Part shown: piece by piece, positions 25,718-38,629 of the stretch
How positions within the stretch are numbered: position 1 is the first letter of the stretch
How the letters are laid out: each line of letters starts with the position of its first letter
Source: Tupaia tana
Taxonomy: Eukaryota; Chordata; Mammalia; Scandentia; Tupaiidae
Assembly: GCA_026018925.1 (NCBI GenBank)
Contig: JAKSZU010000004.1
Coordinates: 113,462,152-113,526,151 of the forward strand
DNA length: 64,000 nucleotides
Direction: 5' to 3'
Notes under the pieces: model-generated
The model's database searches: none
What the model was told of the DNA's origin: nothing
The model's input: the letters and a program-made list of their open reading frames with translations, nothing else
Position numbers and translations under genes: made by a program

Positions 25718-26096
25718 GGGTCTTGGTTTTTCAATGTAACAATCTCAGCCTTCTAAGTGAATGCTTATCTAGTTATATGGATTGTATACATAGTTTTCTT
25801 TGCTTTTAAACCTGTGATCATGATATTTGTTTTTGTGTGTTTATTTTGTAAACTTTATTTTTTGATAACATAATTAAAGGACATTTGCAAAAATATTACA
25901 GATAAATACCATAAACTCTCCGTTAAGCTCTAACAATGATTAAAACTAGTACATAAATACTCATAAAATATTAACTAAATTAGAAGATTTTATTTGGATT
26001 TAATTCATTTCCTCTGATGTATTTTTTATGTTCTAGGACCTAATGAGGGATCTCATAATGTTGTAGTTGTCATGTCTCCTCAGCTATTTTAAGAGG
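25718..26096. other. Intergenic DNA, nothing identified
   Basis: AT-rich sequence without a convincing gene. A stretch near 25,840-25,980 resembles the AT-rich 3' ends of L1 elements, but I cannot assign it. Confidence 0.5.
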
Positions 26097-26367
26097 TTTT
26101 TGCCCTAGGGTGCATGCACTTGCCAGAGAGAGAAAGAGAAAGAGAGAGACAGAGACAATGAGAAGGAAAGTGAGAAATTAGTGATTTCTCACTAGACTCC
26201 CAAGGGGATAGCCACACTGGAATCTCTCCTCCTCCATTTTCCTCTCAAGATTTTGGGCAAACATGCACACACCCAAGATGATTTTCAAGCTGCCAGGTCC
26301 AGGACTTGAACTGAGGTCAGCCACGTGTTAGTCCAGCACCTTAACCATGATGCCATCTGCTGGCCCC
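26097..26367 (-). mobile_element. tRNA-derived SINE, near full length, reverse orientation
   Basis: On the minus strand it runs from GTGGGGCCAGCAGATGGC through the B-box-like GGTTAAGG/CAAGTCCTGGACC region to a CT-rich segment and ends CTAGGGCAAAAACC. The CT-rich part is expanded relative to the other copies. Confidence 0.85.
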
Positions 26368-26399
26368 ACTCTGCTTTTTACAACAGGCATTTTATTAGG

Positions 26400-26960
26400 T
26401 CAATATCCCTTATTATTCAGCATGTTTACTTTGATACCTTATTTTGCAGGGTGCTAGACAATTTTCTCTTGTGAGGTTAATAAATATTTGGAGGCAGGAA
26501 TTGGAAACCATATAAATATTCTTATTCATCTTAAACTTTTTTCCACTGATTTTATCATACTTTGGTATAGCTTGCACCCATAATAATTACTATTGTGCTC
26601 CAATTTCTGTTTTCTATGTAATAATTCTACTACATATGTTAATTAGCATTTTCTGTCATGAGTTGTCCTTTCTTCCTAAATTATTTATTTATTTATCGAT
26701 TATAAACTTTTAGATACTTATGTTATTATAATCCAATAACATTGTTATCCGTTTAGTTGCTTAAGTTTTTCCCAAATTTGGCCATTTGCAAGCTCTTTCA
26801 AGCTTGTTTCCATTACTTTTTGTTCTTTTTTTATTAATATTTGTTTTAGTACATTCTTATTTATGAAACCACAAAATACTCCAATTTAGCATATACATTT
26901 TCTGTCATACCCTACAGTTGACAAAATCTCCCTCAAGCCTGATTCTTTAGAGTGACAAAT
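26400..26960 (-). mobile_element. Ancient L1-like fragment
   Basis: Phrases such as AACATTGTTATCCGTTTAG, TTTCCCAAATTTGGCCATTT and CAAGCTTGTTTCCATTAC resemble old mammalian L1 sequence in reverse. Identity is low and the ends are uncertain. Confidence 0.4.
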
Positions 26961-27062
26961 AAAAATTAATATTTGATTGCTATATACACTCATTTCTGAT
27001 GATGAGTCCCTGCTTCTAGTGATCCTCTATAGACTGAGCTAGAAAATGTATGTATTGATACT

Positions 27063-27528
27063 TGTCCCAACCCGCAGGACAGTCGAACAGGTTTCCTGAG
27101 GGAAGGAGTGAGAGACGAGATGAACGACGCAGAGTTACAACACAGAGATGACACAGTGTTAGAACTCTTCAGGGTTGTCCGTTTATTGTGGGCAGCACAG
27201 AGACGACACAGTGTCACAGCTCTTCAGGGTCGTCTGGTTATTGTGGGCCAGGGATTGTGGTTATATACATGTTGGTGGGCAGTGATTGGTTGTTAAAAGG
27301 TGGGTTATGATTGCTTGCTTTTGTGGACCAATCATGAGGTACCGGTTATGCAAATCTGAGGGATTCTAGTGGTCAATCAGAGTTTGGTTTTGAAGGTGAG
27401 GTTTTTGAAGGGGAGTCAATCATGGCCTTTGTCATTGTGTAATTGTTTTCTCTCTGAGCCTAAGATGGCAATAGTAAGCAACTCATGAAAATGGCCTCGG
27501 CAGACTCGCTGGTGCGCAGCTTCCCACA
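27063..27528 (-). mobile_element. Solo LTR of a class II (beta-like) endogenous retrovirus
   Basis: The 466-bp element is bounded by TG...CA (TGTCCCAACC at left, CTTCCCACA at right) and flanked by a perfect 6-bp target duplication GATACT at 27,057-27,062 and 27,529-27,534. On the minus strand it begins TGTGGGAAGC, the usual look of class II LTRs, and has an AATAAA polyadenylation signal (TTTATT at 27,182-27,187). It also has CCAAT-type motifs and an octamer-like ATGCAAAT near 27,348. No internal viral sequence adjoins it, so it arose by LTR-LTR recombination. A 55-bp segment is tandemly duplicated at 27,141-27,195 and 27,196-27,250. Confidence 0.85.
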
Positions 27529-27639
27529 GATACTAATGGGTACACATATCTCTTTTTATTTCTACATCTATAGATTTGTGTATACACACACATACACACA
27601 TGCACACAGGCAAACTAATACTACACTAACATTTGCTAT

Positions 27640-28125
27640 GTTTTTGTTCATTTGTTTAATTATCAATCTTCACAGGTGTGAGATGATATCATTTTGATTT
27701 CCATTTCTCTGATGATTACTGATATTGAGCATATTTTTATTTACATGTTGGCCATTTGTTGTGTCTTCTTTGGAGAACTGCATATTCAGCTTACTTGCCT
27801 TTTTTTAAATTGGATTATTGTGGGACCAGCAGATGGTGGACTCCCACGCAGTTGACTGTGGTTTGAGTCCTGGACCTGGTGGCTTGAAACTCATGCTGTG
27901 CAACTGTGCAAGCATGTCCAAGATCCCAAGAGGAGAATGTGGAAGAAGGGATTGTGGCATGACCATCCCTCCTGGGGAGTGATTTCTCACTTTCTGTCTT
28001 TGTGTCTCTCTCTGTCTCTCCAGTGAGCACATATGCCCTATAGCAAAAATCTCTCTCTCAAAAAACAAAACAAACAAACAAAACCAATAAATTGGGTTAT
28101 TTCTTTTTTTGCTACTGACTTTCAA
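27640..28125 (-). mobile_element. L1 fragment, inverted 5' part (interrupted by a SINE)
   Basis: Reverse-strand L1 ORF2-region sequence (GGTGTGAGATGATATCATTT, CATTTCTCTGATGATTACTG, TGTTGGCCATTTG) precedes a same-direction L1 3' end beginning at about 28,126. This is the arrangement produced by twin priming. A SINE (27,820-28,088) is inserted in it. Confidence 0.75.
27820..28088 (+). mobile_element. tRNA-derived SINE in an L1
   Basis: Head GGGACCAGCAGATGG lacks about 16 bp of the A-box region seen in other copies, while the B-box-like GGTTTGAGTCCTGGACC is kept. The tail is CAAA-rich. It is flanked by AAATTGGATTATT (27,807-27,819) and AAATTGGGTTATT (28,089-28,101), a 13-bp target duplication with one mismatch. 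Confidence 0.88.
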
Positions 28126-28675
28126 TTTCACTTCTAGATATATATTTAAAAGATTTGGAATCAGCATATTGAAGAGATATCTATAAATGCATGTTTATTG
28201 CTGCATTATTCCCAGTTGCCAAATATGGAAATAATGTAAGTGTCCATTGAAAAATGAGTGGGTAAATATATGTAGCATATACAAAATGGAATATTATTCA
28301 GTCTTAAAAAGGCAGGAAATCCTATCATGTGCAAAACATGGATGAAACCGGAGGACATTATGCTAAGTAAAAATAAGGCAAACACAGGACAAATACTGCA
28401 TGATTCCATTTACATGAGGCATTTAAAATATATGAAAACATAGAAACAGAGAGTGGAATGGTGGTTGCCAGAGGATTGGGGATTATCAAGAAACAGGCAT
28501 AAAATTCCAGTTATAAAAGATAAAAAAGTTCTAGAGATCTGTTGTATTATGGCAGATCTATTTGAACTATTGTAGGAATAGTTAATAATAGCACACTGTA
28601 CACTTAAAAAAATAGTTTACAGGGTAGATTTCTTGTTAATTGTTTTGGTCACAAGGAAAAAATAAAAGTAAAGTA
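28126..28675 (+). mobile_element. L1 3' portion, forward
   Basis: Sequence typical of the end of L1 ORF2 and its 3' UTR is present, including AATGGAATATTATTCAGTC, ATGGATGAAACCGGAGGACA and ACAAATACTGCATGATTCC. It ends in an A-rich stretch near 28,660. No open frame is kept. Confidence 0.8.
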
Positions 28676-30380
<1,705 letters not shown>

Positions 30381-30788
30381 TTTAATGTAAGATTTTTGAT
30401 GGCTGCATGACAGACATTGACTCAATGTAAAAATGAAGTTAAGGAAAATAATGTCTGTATTGGCAATAATCTCATTAAAAGTACCTTAATAAAAATATGT
30501 ATGAGTAACATCATAAAAATTAGTAATTCTGTAATTTGACTTTTAAGATTGGTACAGAAGAATTTATATGCTTGTTAATGTTGCATTTATTGCAGCAGAA
30601 GTTACAAAAGAAGAGAGTTGAAACTTTTCGTATTTGCTGTGTGAGCATTTTGTAAAACATTGAAAATGATTTGAGATAGTAGTACAAGAGAGCATTTCTT
30701 ATGACTTATTTTATATCACTTGTTTTCCTCATCCTAAAAAAGTTGAATAAAATCTGTTTGATTCAGTTCTCCTAAAAAAAAAAAAAAA
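30381..30788 (+). other. 3' UTR and poly(A) tail of the PSMC6 retrocopy
   Basis: The copied 3' UTR carries AATAAA at 30,746-30,751 and ends in a 15-A tract at 30,774-30,788. The right target duplication (30,784-30,799) overlaps the end of that tract. Confidence 0.88.
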
Positions 30789-30799
30789 TATGTGGGAAG

Positions 30800-32550
30800 A
30801 ACCACTATGTCACTGGAACTTTTGGGCCAAAATCATCAACTGTTTTTGGATATTCATTTAGGTCACATTTCTAAAACAGAGGTGATACTCTTTAACTAGA
30901 AAAAAAGTTAGTTTGTGGGGCTTGTTTTGTGCATAACCTTCAATTTTTATCAAAGTTTTTTTTCTGCTGTGTGTACAAGCTAAACCAGCTGTGAAAGGTG
31001 CAAGCATTATAGTTTGTATTCAGCAAAGATCTGTCATTTTGTACTTACTGCAAGGCAAATGGCTCTGCCAGTTGGAGCTACAATTTATCAAGCTGGCAGA
31101 GTGACAATTTTCATTGTGGTAGAAAATTTATCATGGATATCCAATTCTAAACAGTTATTGTGGAAAAGAGGTCTGAGCAGGCGACTTCAACTTTGTCTTA
31201 TCAATATTGTAATCATTAATGACACTGACCCAGGAGACAGAGATCTTGTGGATTGAGCAGGCGACTTCAACTTTGTCTTATCAATATTGTAATCATTAAT
31301 GACACTGACCCAGGAGACAGAGATCATTTGGGTCCCTGGAACCTGGAGCACATCTCTCTGACAGATTTATCTGCCTCAACTGCCACCAAGAGTCCCTGGG
31401 TTTCAGGAACAGATGCAATATAACAAACCAGCATCTTCCTATAGAACAATGATCGTTTTTTTGTCACAGCTGCTTCAGAATGAATACAGGGCAATGAAAA
31501 TAAAATGCTAAAACATTAATTTCTCAAGTTACATTAATGGCTTAAACTTCTAGCTAATATACCTCATGAGCAGAATGTAAAGGCAGTGACCTATTTTACA
31601 ACAGGTAAAATAGAAGTGGCTTCCAAGTAACAATTTCTCAATATGCATTTCTGTTGATGCAATATGGACGTGAAGAGAAGCACTCTACCAGTAATAGGAT
31701 TCAGTAGGCATACAGTGGTCCTGAGTCACCGGCCACTAGCTTCCCTGTGCCAACATTTGAAAAAGTGGCCAAATATTAGAAGCAATTATTTTTACAAAGA
31801 ATTAATTGCTAGACAAAATATGGATGAAAGGAGATTCAAAACATCATTTTAGAGTGCTAAGTAGGATGTCACGCATCTGTGCCTAATTTGCAAACAAAAT
31901 TCAATTTTTAAGAAAAATATTTAAGCATGGTACTTTACGAGTACAAACGTAAAGAATATGACGTGATTTCAAAAGTTTGTGGAAAGTGGAATTAAAATAT
32001 GAGTTTATTTGGTGAAAAAAAACTGAAATCTCTGCTGTTTTATCACAGTACACATTTTCTATGAACTCTTTGAAGATCCCCTCGTATGTTGAGTTAATCT
32101 ATAATCGGGGTAGGATTAGGTGAGGACTGAGGATAGAGTGCAGTGCATTGGTCCTTATTAACTCTAAACTTTATATCTTAGTATCTTAGTCTAGATGACT
32201 AAATATTTTGACAAGGACTAAAATATTTAGTCAAAGAGAAGAACAAGATAGCTCAGATAATTAATATGGCCTTCCAAGCCATTTATTCCAAAGTCAGAAG
32301 TGTGCACTGTCCTTTGTAGTAAGTGTGCATGCACACACATGCACAGACATATACACACACACACAGCTGCCCCAGAAATAATTTCAACAATGGCCTTGGT
32401 TGCCTACAAAATTACGCACATCCTTAGCTACTCTTGTGTCTTCTTGTTTTAGTTTCATGAAATGAGTAACCTGTCCTCTCTGTAAAGTTAACCCACTGAT
32501 AGTAAAAATAAGAAGAAGAAGCCAGAAACTGTATCATGAATGTTTTTTCC
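30800..32550. other. Intergenic DNA with a tandem duplication
   Basis: No gene is supported. The region contains the 72-bp direct duplication listed separately, a CA-rich stretch near 32,335-32,365 and a segment around 31,960-32,090 that looks like an old transposon end but could not be assigned. Confidence 0.55.
31174..31325 (+). repeat. 72-bp tandem duplication (period 80 bp)
   Basis: Bases 31,174-31,245 and 31,254-31,325 are identical as far as I can read, both starting TGAGCAGGCGACTTC and ending GGAGACAGAGATC. They are separated by 8 bp. The identity implies a recent event. Confidence 0.92.
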
Positions 32551-32730
32551 TTTCAATTCTCATTTTATTCTCATAATAGCTTTGTGATGTGGTCATAATA
32601 TTGTCCCCATTTTATAGGTGAAGAAACTGAAATTGAAAAAGTTGAATAGATTTCTAAATTACTCAAATATTGAATGCAGAACCAGGATGTAAACCTGTGT
32701 CTTCCAGTTACTAGATGATGGAGTCTTAAA
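32551..32730 (+). mobile_element. MIR SINE fragment
   Basis: The order ATTCTCATAATAGC, GTCCCCATTTTATAGGTGAA, GAAACTGAAATTGAAAAAG, GCAGAACCAGGATGTAAACC follows the mammalian-wide interspersed repeat core and tRNA-unrelated region in forward orientation. It is heavily diverged. Confidence 0.75.
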
Positions 32731-33755
32731 TGTTAAATCAAAATGTTAACAACATCTTTATTTTTTTTTCTGTGACCTTGAACCCTCAATCATGGGTTTC
32801 TCCCACCACTACCACTATCTTCAATGTTTCCTTCAGTCTCACCTTTCCTACAATTATACCTAAGTTTTCCCTTTAAAAAGGAAAAGGAGAAAATGAATAG
32901 GCAGGGGAAAGAGGAAGAAGAGAACAAACTGTCAAATATGTTTCTCTATAACTTAGAAAAAAATAGATTTTCTCCTTGGCTCCACTTCACCTACTATTTA
33001 TTCTTCAATGAATTCTGAATTTGTTTTTTTTTTTTATTTCTTTACACTGTTAACCAGAAAGTTAGTCAATGACTTCCTACTTATGACAACTAGCAGACTA
33101 TTAGGAAACTTCATTTGACTTGACTTATATGTCTTATTGAACATTGTTGGAATTTTCTTGGACATCTCTCCTGTCTTGACTTCTTAAACAATCGTTTCAT
33201 TCTAATTCTATTCTTTTGTCAGTGAGCACTATGATTCAGTACCAAGGGTCTCTAGTTATCCTCTCTGATTGAATCTAGAGAGGGTCTCAATACTTCAATT
33301 ATTTCTATTTTTATCACTTCAAACTCACCTCTATGCTATCTAGACCTCACTTTTATTTTTATTTTTTTAAATTTTTTATTATCATCATAATCTTGTTTAT
33401 AATACATTGGATTGCATATAACTTTACAGTGTATTACATTGCTTTTTCAAAAGGATAGACTTCACTTTTATTTTAAACTCTAGGACTTCAAATCTTCCAA
33501 AATATTTGTTTAATCTTTTCTCTTCATTACAATATTAATGTCCTTCATAGTATTTCACCTAGACTACTGTAAAAATTTCCTAACTAGGATCTCTACCTAT
33601 AGTCTCATCTTCACCAATCTACTCCTATGCTGTCATATGAGATAGTCTTTCAAAGTATATTTGTGTCACTCATCTGAAAAATACTTTGGTGTCCCCTGCC
33701 CCATACATGATAAAATCTAAACTCTTTGATATGGCATTTTAGAACAGTGGTAGAC
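32731..33755. other. Intergenic DNA, nothing identified
   Basis: AT-rich sequence with poly(T) near 33,025. The stretch around 33,360-33,450 resembles an L1-type AT-rich end. No gene is supported. Confidence 0.5.
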
Positions 33756-33980
33756 TGGAGTTCCCTTGTGGCTTGGTGTTTACAATGATTGGATTCCACA
33801 TGACTGAATGCATGCTTCAAGTCCTGGATCTAGTACCTTGAAAAACACACCGTATACATGCATGACTAAAATATGGAAAGGAGAGAGAGATGGGGAAGGA
33901 ACTGTGGTATGACCTTGCTCCATGGGGATGCTTTCTTGCTTTGCCCCTTTCTCTTTCTATCTCTGGCAAGCACATACAGG
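33756..33980 (+). mobile_element. Diverged tRNA-derived SINE
   Basis: Weak head (CTTGTGGCTTGGTGTTTAC), a B-box-like CAAGTCCTGGATC, then GGAACTGTGGTATGACC and CTATCTCTGGCAAGCAC follow the order of the local SINE family. It is clearly older than the other copies. Confidence 0.6.
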
Positions 33981-34149
33981 AGAGAAGAAGAGTGGCAGAC
34001 AGGCCTCATTTACTTTTCTGACTTAATCTATCTGAACTCTCATACATGCATGTCATATTGCTGCACACTGTACTATTTGTCCATCTTGAAACAGACTGTG
34101 TTCTTTCATGCCTTCATGCTTTTCAAAAATTTCCTGTTCTGAGTAACTG

Positions 34150-34440
34150 AAATGTTGTCCTTAGTCATTCCCCATGCCTATTAAATACCTATCATCCTTC
34201 AAGAACCACCTAAAATGTCACTTCTGTAAAACTTAACTGATTTGCTCAGTGAAATATAATTACTCCTTCCTCTGCCTGCCCATAACACATTATATTCACA
34301 TTGATTATAACACACATCATTTGTATTATATTTTTTATATGTCAGTCTCCTCCATCATTTCTTAGATCATAAAATAGAGGGACTGTGTCTTATTCATCTA
34401 TATAATCTTAACCCCCAGTAAATATTATGCATTTGTCATG
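34150..34440 (+). mobile_element. L2 LINE 3'-end fragment
   Basis: TCAAGAACCACCTAAAATGTC, GGGACTGTGTCTTATTCATC and CCCCCAGTAAATATTATGC match the order of the mammalian L2 3' end. Confidence 0.7.
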
Positions 34441-34740
34441 GGCAGAATGTTTGATACTCACCCAAAATTCATATTTTGAAACATTAATCCCCATGCAATG
34501 GTATTTGGAGATGGGACCTTTAAGAGACAATTGGGTTATGAGGGTGAGACCTAATGATGAAATTAGTGACCTTATAAAATGATTCATTAGAGAGTTTGCT
34601 TCCTCTCTTTCTCTGGTATGTGAGGGTACAGCAAAAAGATGTCTGCCTGCAAACCAGGAAGATGGCTTTTACGAGGAACCGGAATGCTGGCACCTAGGTC
34701 TTGGACTTCTTACAGTTCAAAACTGTAAGAAATAAATGTC

Positions 34741-35016
34741 GGGACCAGCAGTTAGCATAATGGCTATGTCACTGAACTCCCATGTAGTCGACTGCGGTTT
34801 GAGTCCTGGACCCTGGTGGCTTAAACTCACACAGGGCACATGTGCGTGCGTGCCCAAGATCCCGAGAGGAGAATGGAAGAGAAGGGATTGTGGCATGGCC
34901 ATCCCCCCTGGGGGGTGATTTCTTGCTTTCTGTCTCTCTGTCTCTCTCTGTCTTTCTGGTGAGCACACACACCCTATAGCAAAAGAAACCTCTTAAACAA
35001 CAACAAATGTAAATAA
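34741..35016 (+). mobile_element. tRNA-derived SINE, full length
   Basis: Typical head GGGACCAGCAGTTAGCATAA with A-box-like TAGCATAATGG, B-box-like GGTTTGAGTCC, and terminal CCCTATAGCAAAAG plus an A-rich tail. An 11-bp target duplication AAATAAATGTC lies at 34,730-34,740 and 35,017-35,027. Confidence 0.93.
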
Positions 35017-35027
35017 AAATAAATGTC

Positions 35028-35784
35028 TATTATTTACATCATGCAGTTTATGGAAGTTTTGTTATCGCAGTCCCAAATGACTGAAAAAATAGTCAAGAAG
35101 TATTTTCGGGATTAAAGAATAACTGGGTGCCAATTGTTTAGCCAGTAACTCTAGAGCAGTGAGACAGTTGCTTTTATGATGTCCTCAAACTAGCAAGAAT
35201 CAATGATACAATCTGAATAAATTGGATTTGTCGGAAGTCTATAACAACACTGCCCCCATAGTATAGTATTTGTCTAAGTTTTTTGGAGAGTATTTAAGGG
35301 AGCTTGACTGTACATAGGTCTTACCAAGAATATTATTAATACTGTCCATTAATCATTTTCTTATTGCTTGAAACACCCAGGAGATTTATGTCTTTAGAAC
35401 CCATAGAGTGAAAAGGTGCTGGGATATAGAGATGAATAAACACTGTCTTTGCTATGAAGTGCCTAAAAATAATGACTGAGGATGCAAGAAGATTTGAAAT
35501 TATTATGTTTTAAGAAGTAAAGCAATAGGAATTAGGCACTTTTATAGTCTGTGTTTTAAATGAATAATATTTGCCACATTAAAATAATTCCTTCCTCTTC
35601 CACTTTGTTTAAGGAAATTATCCTTTTCCCAGAGTGAAATAGAAATAATTGCCAACACTCACCCAGCTTCCTTATAAAGTAAAAACAGATGAGAGACCAT
35701 TAAACCAGGGATGTATGCAGTAACAAAATAGATTCTGGGCCTATGTACTATCCTTGATGCTGTTAAGGCTTTATATTAATTCAT
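35028..35784. other. Intergenic DNA, nothing identified
   Basis: Non-repetitive-looking AT-rich sequence without a supported gene. Confidence 0.55.
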
Positions 35785-36035
35785 TTTTTAAGAGAGATTT
35801 TTGCTATAGGGTGTGTGGGCTCACCGGAGAGACAGAGAGACAAAAAGCAAGAAATCATACCCTCCCCCAAGGGTGGATGGCCATGCCTCAATCCCTTCTC
35901 CTCCATTCTCTTCTCAGGATTTTTGGCACACATGTACAGTATGAATTTTGAGCCACTGGGTCTGAGACTCTAACTGAGGTTGACTACTGCAGATGAGAGT
36001 CCAGTGATGTAACTGTTATGCCATCTGCTAGTCCC
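35785..36035 (-). mobile_element. tRNA-derived SINE, reverse orientation
   Basis: It begins with TTTTTTAAGAGAGATTTTTGC (tail) and ends GCCATCTGCTAGTCCC (head reversed). The internal order is that of the family, moderately diverged. Confidence 0.9.
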
Positions 36036-36304
36036 AGCGTTATGCTAATTCTAAGATGAGTATTTTGAGTAGATACGTCAATAAAAGCAGAACTTTAAAA
36101 TTTTTTTCACATAATTTATAATCAAACTTGGAATATTTTTCAGACTTGAGTAATCATTTTGTCTTACATAATATTAATGTACTTAACTGAAAGTATGTAA
36201 AATATTTTGGCATATTTTTCCACACAGTTTTAAAAAATAATAATAATTTTGCATCACATGTCTCATAAATACAAAATTAACCTAATTTTCAAAGTTTACC
36301 CTTG

Positions 36305-36584
36305 GGGACCAGCAGGTGGCATGGTGGTTAAGACACTGGACTCCTATATGGCCAACCTCTGTTTGAGTCCTGGACCTGTGGTTTGAAAATCATGCTGTGT
36401 GCATATGCATGCATGCCCAAGATCCTAGGAGGCGAATGGAGAAAGGACTGTGGCATTGCCATACCCCAGGAAGGTGATTTCTTCCTTTCCCTCTCACTGT
36501 CTGTCTTTCTCTAGAGAGTGCACATGCCATATGGCAAAAACCTAAAACAACAACAACAACAACAACAACAACAAAATTTTAATC
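36305..36584 (+). mobile_element. tRNA-derived SINE with (CAA)n tail
   Basis: Head GGGACCAGCAGGTGGCATGG and B-box-like GTTTGAGTCCTGGACC, with a terminal ATGGCAAAAACC followed by (CAA)n at 36,547-36,574. It is flanked by TTTACCCTTG (36,295-36,304) and TTTACTCTTG (36,585-36,594). Confidence 0.92.
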
Positions 36585-36837
36585 TTTACTCTTGTATTAG
36601 GTAGTGGTGCAGTTTTGATCATTTTCCCAGGACCTACCCCTACACATCAGGCCTGGGTATTCCCATGATCAGCGCTGACTGAGATGATATGGCTATCCTG
36701 TTGGTGTCAGGACTCTCTTTCTCTCTCTCTTTTTCTCTCTTCCTTTCTTTCTTTCCTTCTGTTTTTTTTATTATTATTTCCTGTCTCATGGAAGAAACAA
36801 TTAAATTTTAAAAGTTTATCCTTCTGTAAGAAAAATT

Positions 36838-36927
36838 GGGATCAGCAGATTGCACAATGTTTATGTCACTGGACTTCCACATGGTCAACTGAGGTTCAAA
36901 TCCTAGACCGGGTGACTTGAATTTCAC

Positions 36928-36966
<39 letters not shown>

Positions 36967-37125
36967 ATGCCCAAATACCCAAGAGGAGATAGGAGGAGAA
37001 GTGATTGTGATGTGTCCATCCCTTTTGGAGGGTGATTTCTTGCTTTCTATCTCTCTTTCTCTCTGGCAAGTACGTGTTCCCTATAGCAGAAAAATCTCTC
37101 TTTAAAAAAAAGAAAGAAAGAAAAA
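36838..37125 (+). mobile_element. tRNA-derived SINE containing a (GT)n run
   Basis: Head GGGATCAGCAGATTGCAC, B-box-like GGTTCAAATCC, tail CCCTATAGCAGAAAAATC. A (GT)n microsatellite at 36,931-36,965 has expanded from the GTGTGTGCATG part of the element. Confidence 0.9.
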
Positions 37126-37233
37126 AATTTTCTTTTTACAAAATCAAAATATTTATCATGAGGGTCCCTGTTTTTTGTTTTGTTTTGTTTTGTTTGTTTA
37201 TCAAAAGAAATCTTGTGGGGTTTTTTTTCCCTC

Positions 37234-37250
37234 AAAAGGAAATGGTAGTT
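37234..37250 (+). repeat. Target-site duplication, left (USP12 retrocopy)
   Basis: AAAAGGAAATGGTAGTT matches AAAAGGAAAAGGTAGTT at 48,269-48,285 (one mismatch in 17). The pair brackets the whole USP12 retrocopy with its nested provirus, 11.0 kb apart. Confidence 0.85.
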
Positions 37251-37516
37251 GCTGCGCTGGGGTTGGAGCTAGGGGCGGGCGGCCGGCAGGCGGGGGCTAG
37301 GGCCCGAGGCCGGGAATGCCTGAGCGCCGGCGGCGACGACGGCAGGGGCGGCCCAGCAGGCTCCGTGCGTGGGTCCGTGGCAGCTCGGGGTCCGCCCACG
37401 GGCTGCGGTGCGAGGGGGCAGCCCGGCTGCCCTCCTCCCCCGCCCGCTGCTGCCGCCGCCGCTGCTGTCGCCGCTGCTGCTGCCACTGTGATTGGGTGGA
37501 AGATGGCGCTGGGCGG
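37251..37516 (+). other. GC-rich 5' UTR of the USP12 retrocopy
   Basis: An abrupt GC- and CpG-rich stretch with CTGCCGCCGCCGCTGCTG-type runs precedes the ATG at 37,517 without a break, as in a copied first-exon leader. It is far richer in CpG than its surroundings. Confidence 0.8.
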
Positions 37517-38629
37517 ATGGAAATCCTAATGACAGTCTCCAAATTCGCCTCCATCTATACCATGGGCACCAATGCCTCGGCATTAGAGAAAGAGATTGGT
37601 CCAGAACAGTTTCCAGTCAACGAGCACTATTTTGGATTAGTCAATTTTGGGAATACATGCTACTGCAATTCAGTTCTTCAAGCACTTTATTTTTGTCATC
37701 CATTTCGGGAAAAAGTTCTAGCATACAAGAGTCAACCTAGGAAGAAGGAGAACCTTCTTACATGCTTAGCAGATCTCTTCCATAGCATAGCCACTCAGAA
37801 GAAAAAGGTTGGAGTGATACCGCCCAAGAAGTTCATAACAAGATTGCGGAAAGAGAATGAGCTTTTTGACAACTACATGCAGCAAGATGCCCATGAATTC
37901 TTAAATTACCTACTAAATACAATTGCTGATATTTTATAAGAAGAGAGGAAGCAGGAGAAACAGAATGGCCGCTTACCTAATGGCAACATTGATAGTGAAA
38001 ACAACAACAGCACACCAGACTCAACATGGGTTCATGAGATTTTTCAGGGAACATTAACTAATGAAACCAGATGTCTTACTTGTGAAACGATAAGCAGTAA
38101 AGATGAAGACTTTTTAGATCTTTCTGTTGACGTGGAACAAAACATATCAATTACTCACTGTTTAAGGGGTTTTAGCAACACAGAAACACTATGCAGTGAA
38201 TACAAATATTACTGTGAAGAGTGTCGCAGCAAACAGGAAGCACACAAACGAATGAAAGTTAAAAAACTGCCCATGATTCTAGCTCTGTACCTGAAGAGAT
38301 TTAAATATATGGATCAACTTAATCGATACACAAAACTTTCTTACCGGGTAGTTTTTCCTTTAGAACTTCGTCTGTTCAACACTTCAGGTGATGCAACCAA
38401 TACTGACAGGATGTACAACCTGGTCGCCGTTGTGGTGCACTGTGGAAGTGGTCCTAATCGAGGACATTATATTGCAATAGTAAAAGAGTCATGATTTTTG
38501 GTTGTTGTTCGATGACGACATTGTTGAAAAAATAGATGCACAAGCTATTGAAGAATTCTACGGGTTGACATCAGATATCTCAAAGAACTCTGAGTCCGGT
38601 TACATTCTTTCTACCAGTCTTGGGACTGA
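37517..38629 (+). pseudogene. USP12: USP12 processed pseudogene (deubiquitinase)
   Basis: An intronless copy of the ubiquitin-specific protease USP12, which with WDR48/UAF1 removes ubiquitin from substrates. It starts [13 protein letters not shown] at 37,517. The Cys box [13 protein letters not shown] places the catalytic cysteine at residue 48; the QQDAHEF segment, the zinc-finger pairs CLTC and CEEC, and the His box [11 protein letters not shown] are all recognisable. The insert [15 protein letters not shown] favours USP12 over USP46. It is broken by TAA at codon 141 (37,937-37,939), a one-base gain in the A run at 38,482-38,485, and a one-base loss before the final TACCAGTCTTGGGACTGA. The second stretch (37,940-38,494) stays in the original frame. 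It cannot encode a full enzyme. Confidence 0.95.

Noticed and set aside
34741-35016. Possible tRNA genes at SINE heads with A- and B-box motifs
   Set aside because: No cloverleaf can be closed and each head is joined to a SINE body and A-rich tail.
37232-37583. Ala-, Arg- and Pro-rich frames on both strands over the GC-rich segment
   Set aside because: They are by-products of the copied USP12 leader with GCC/CGG runs.
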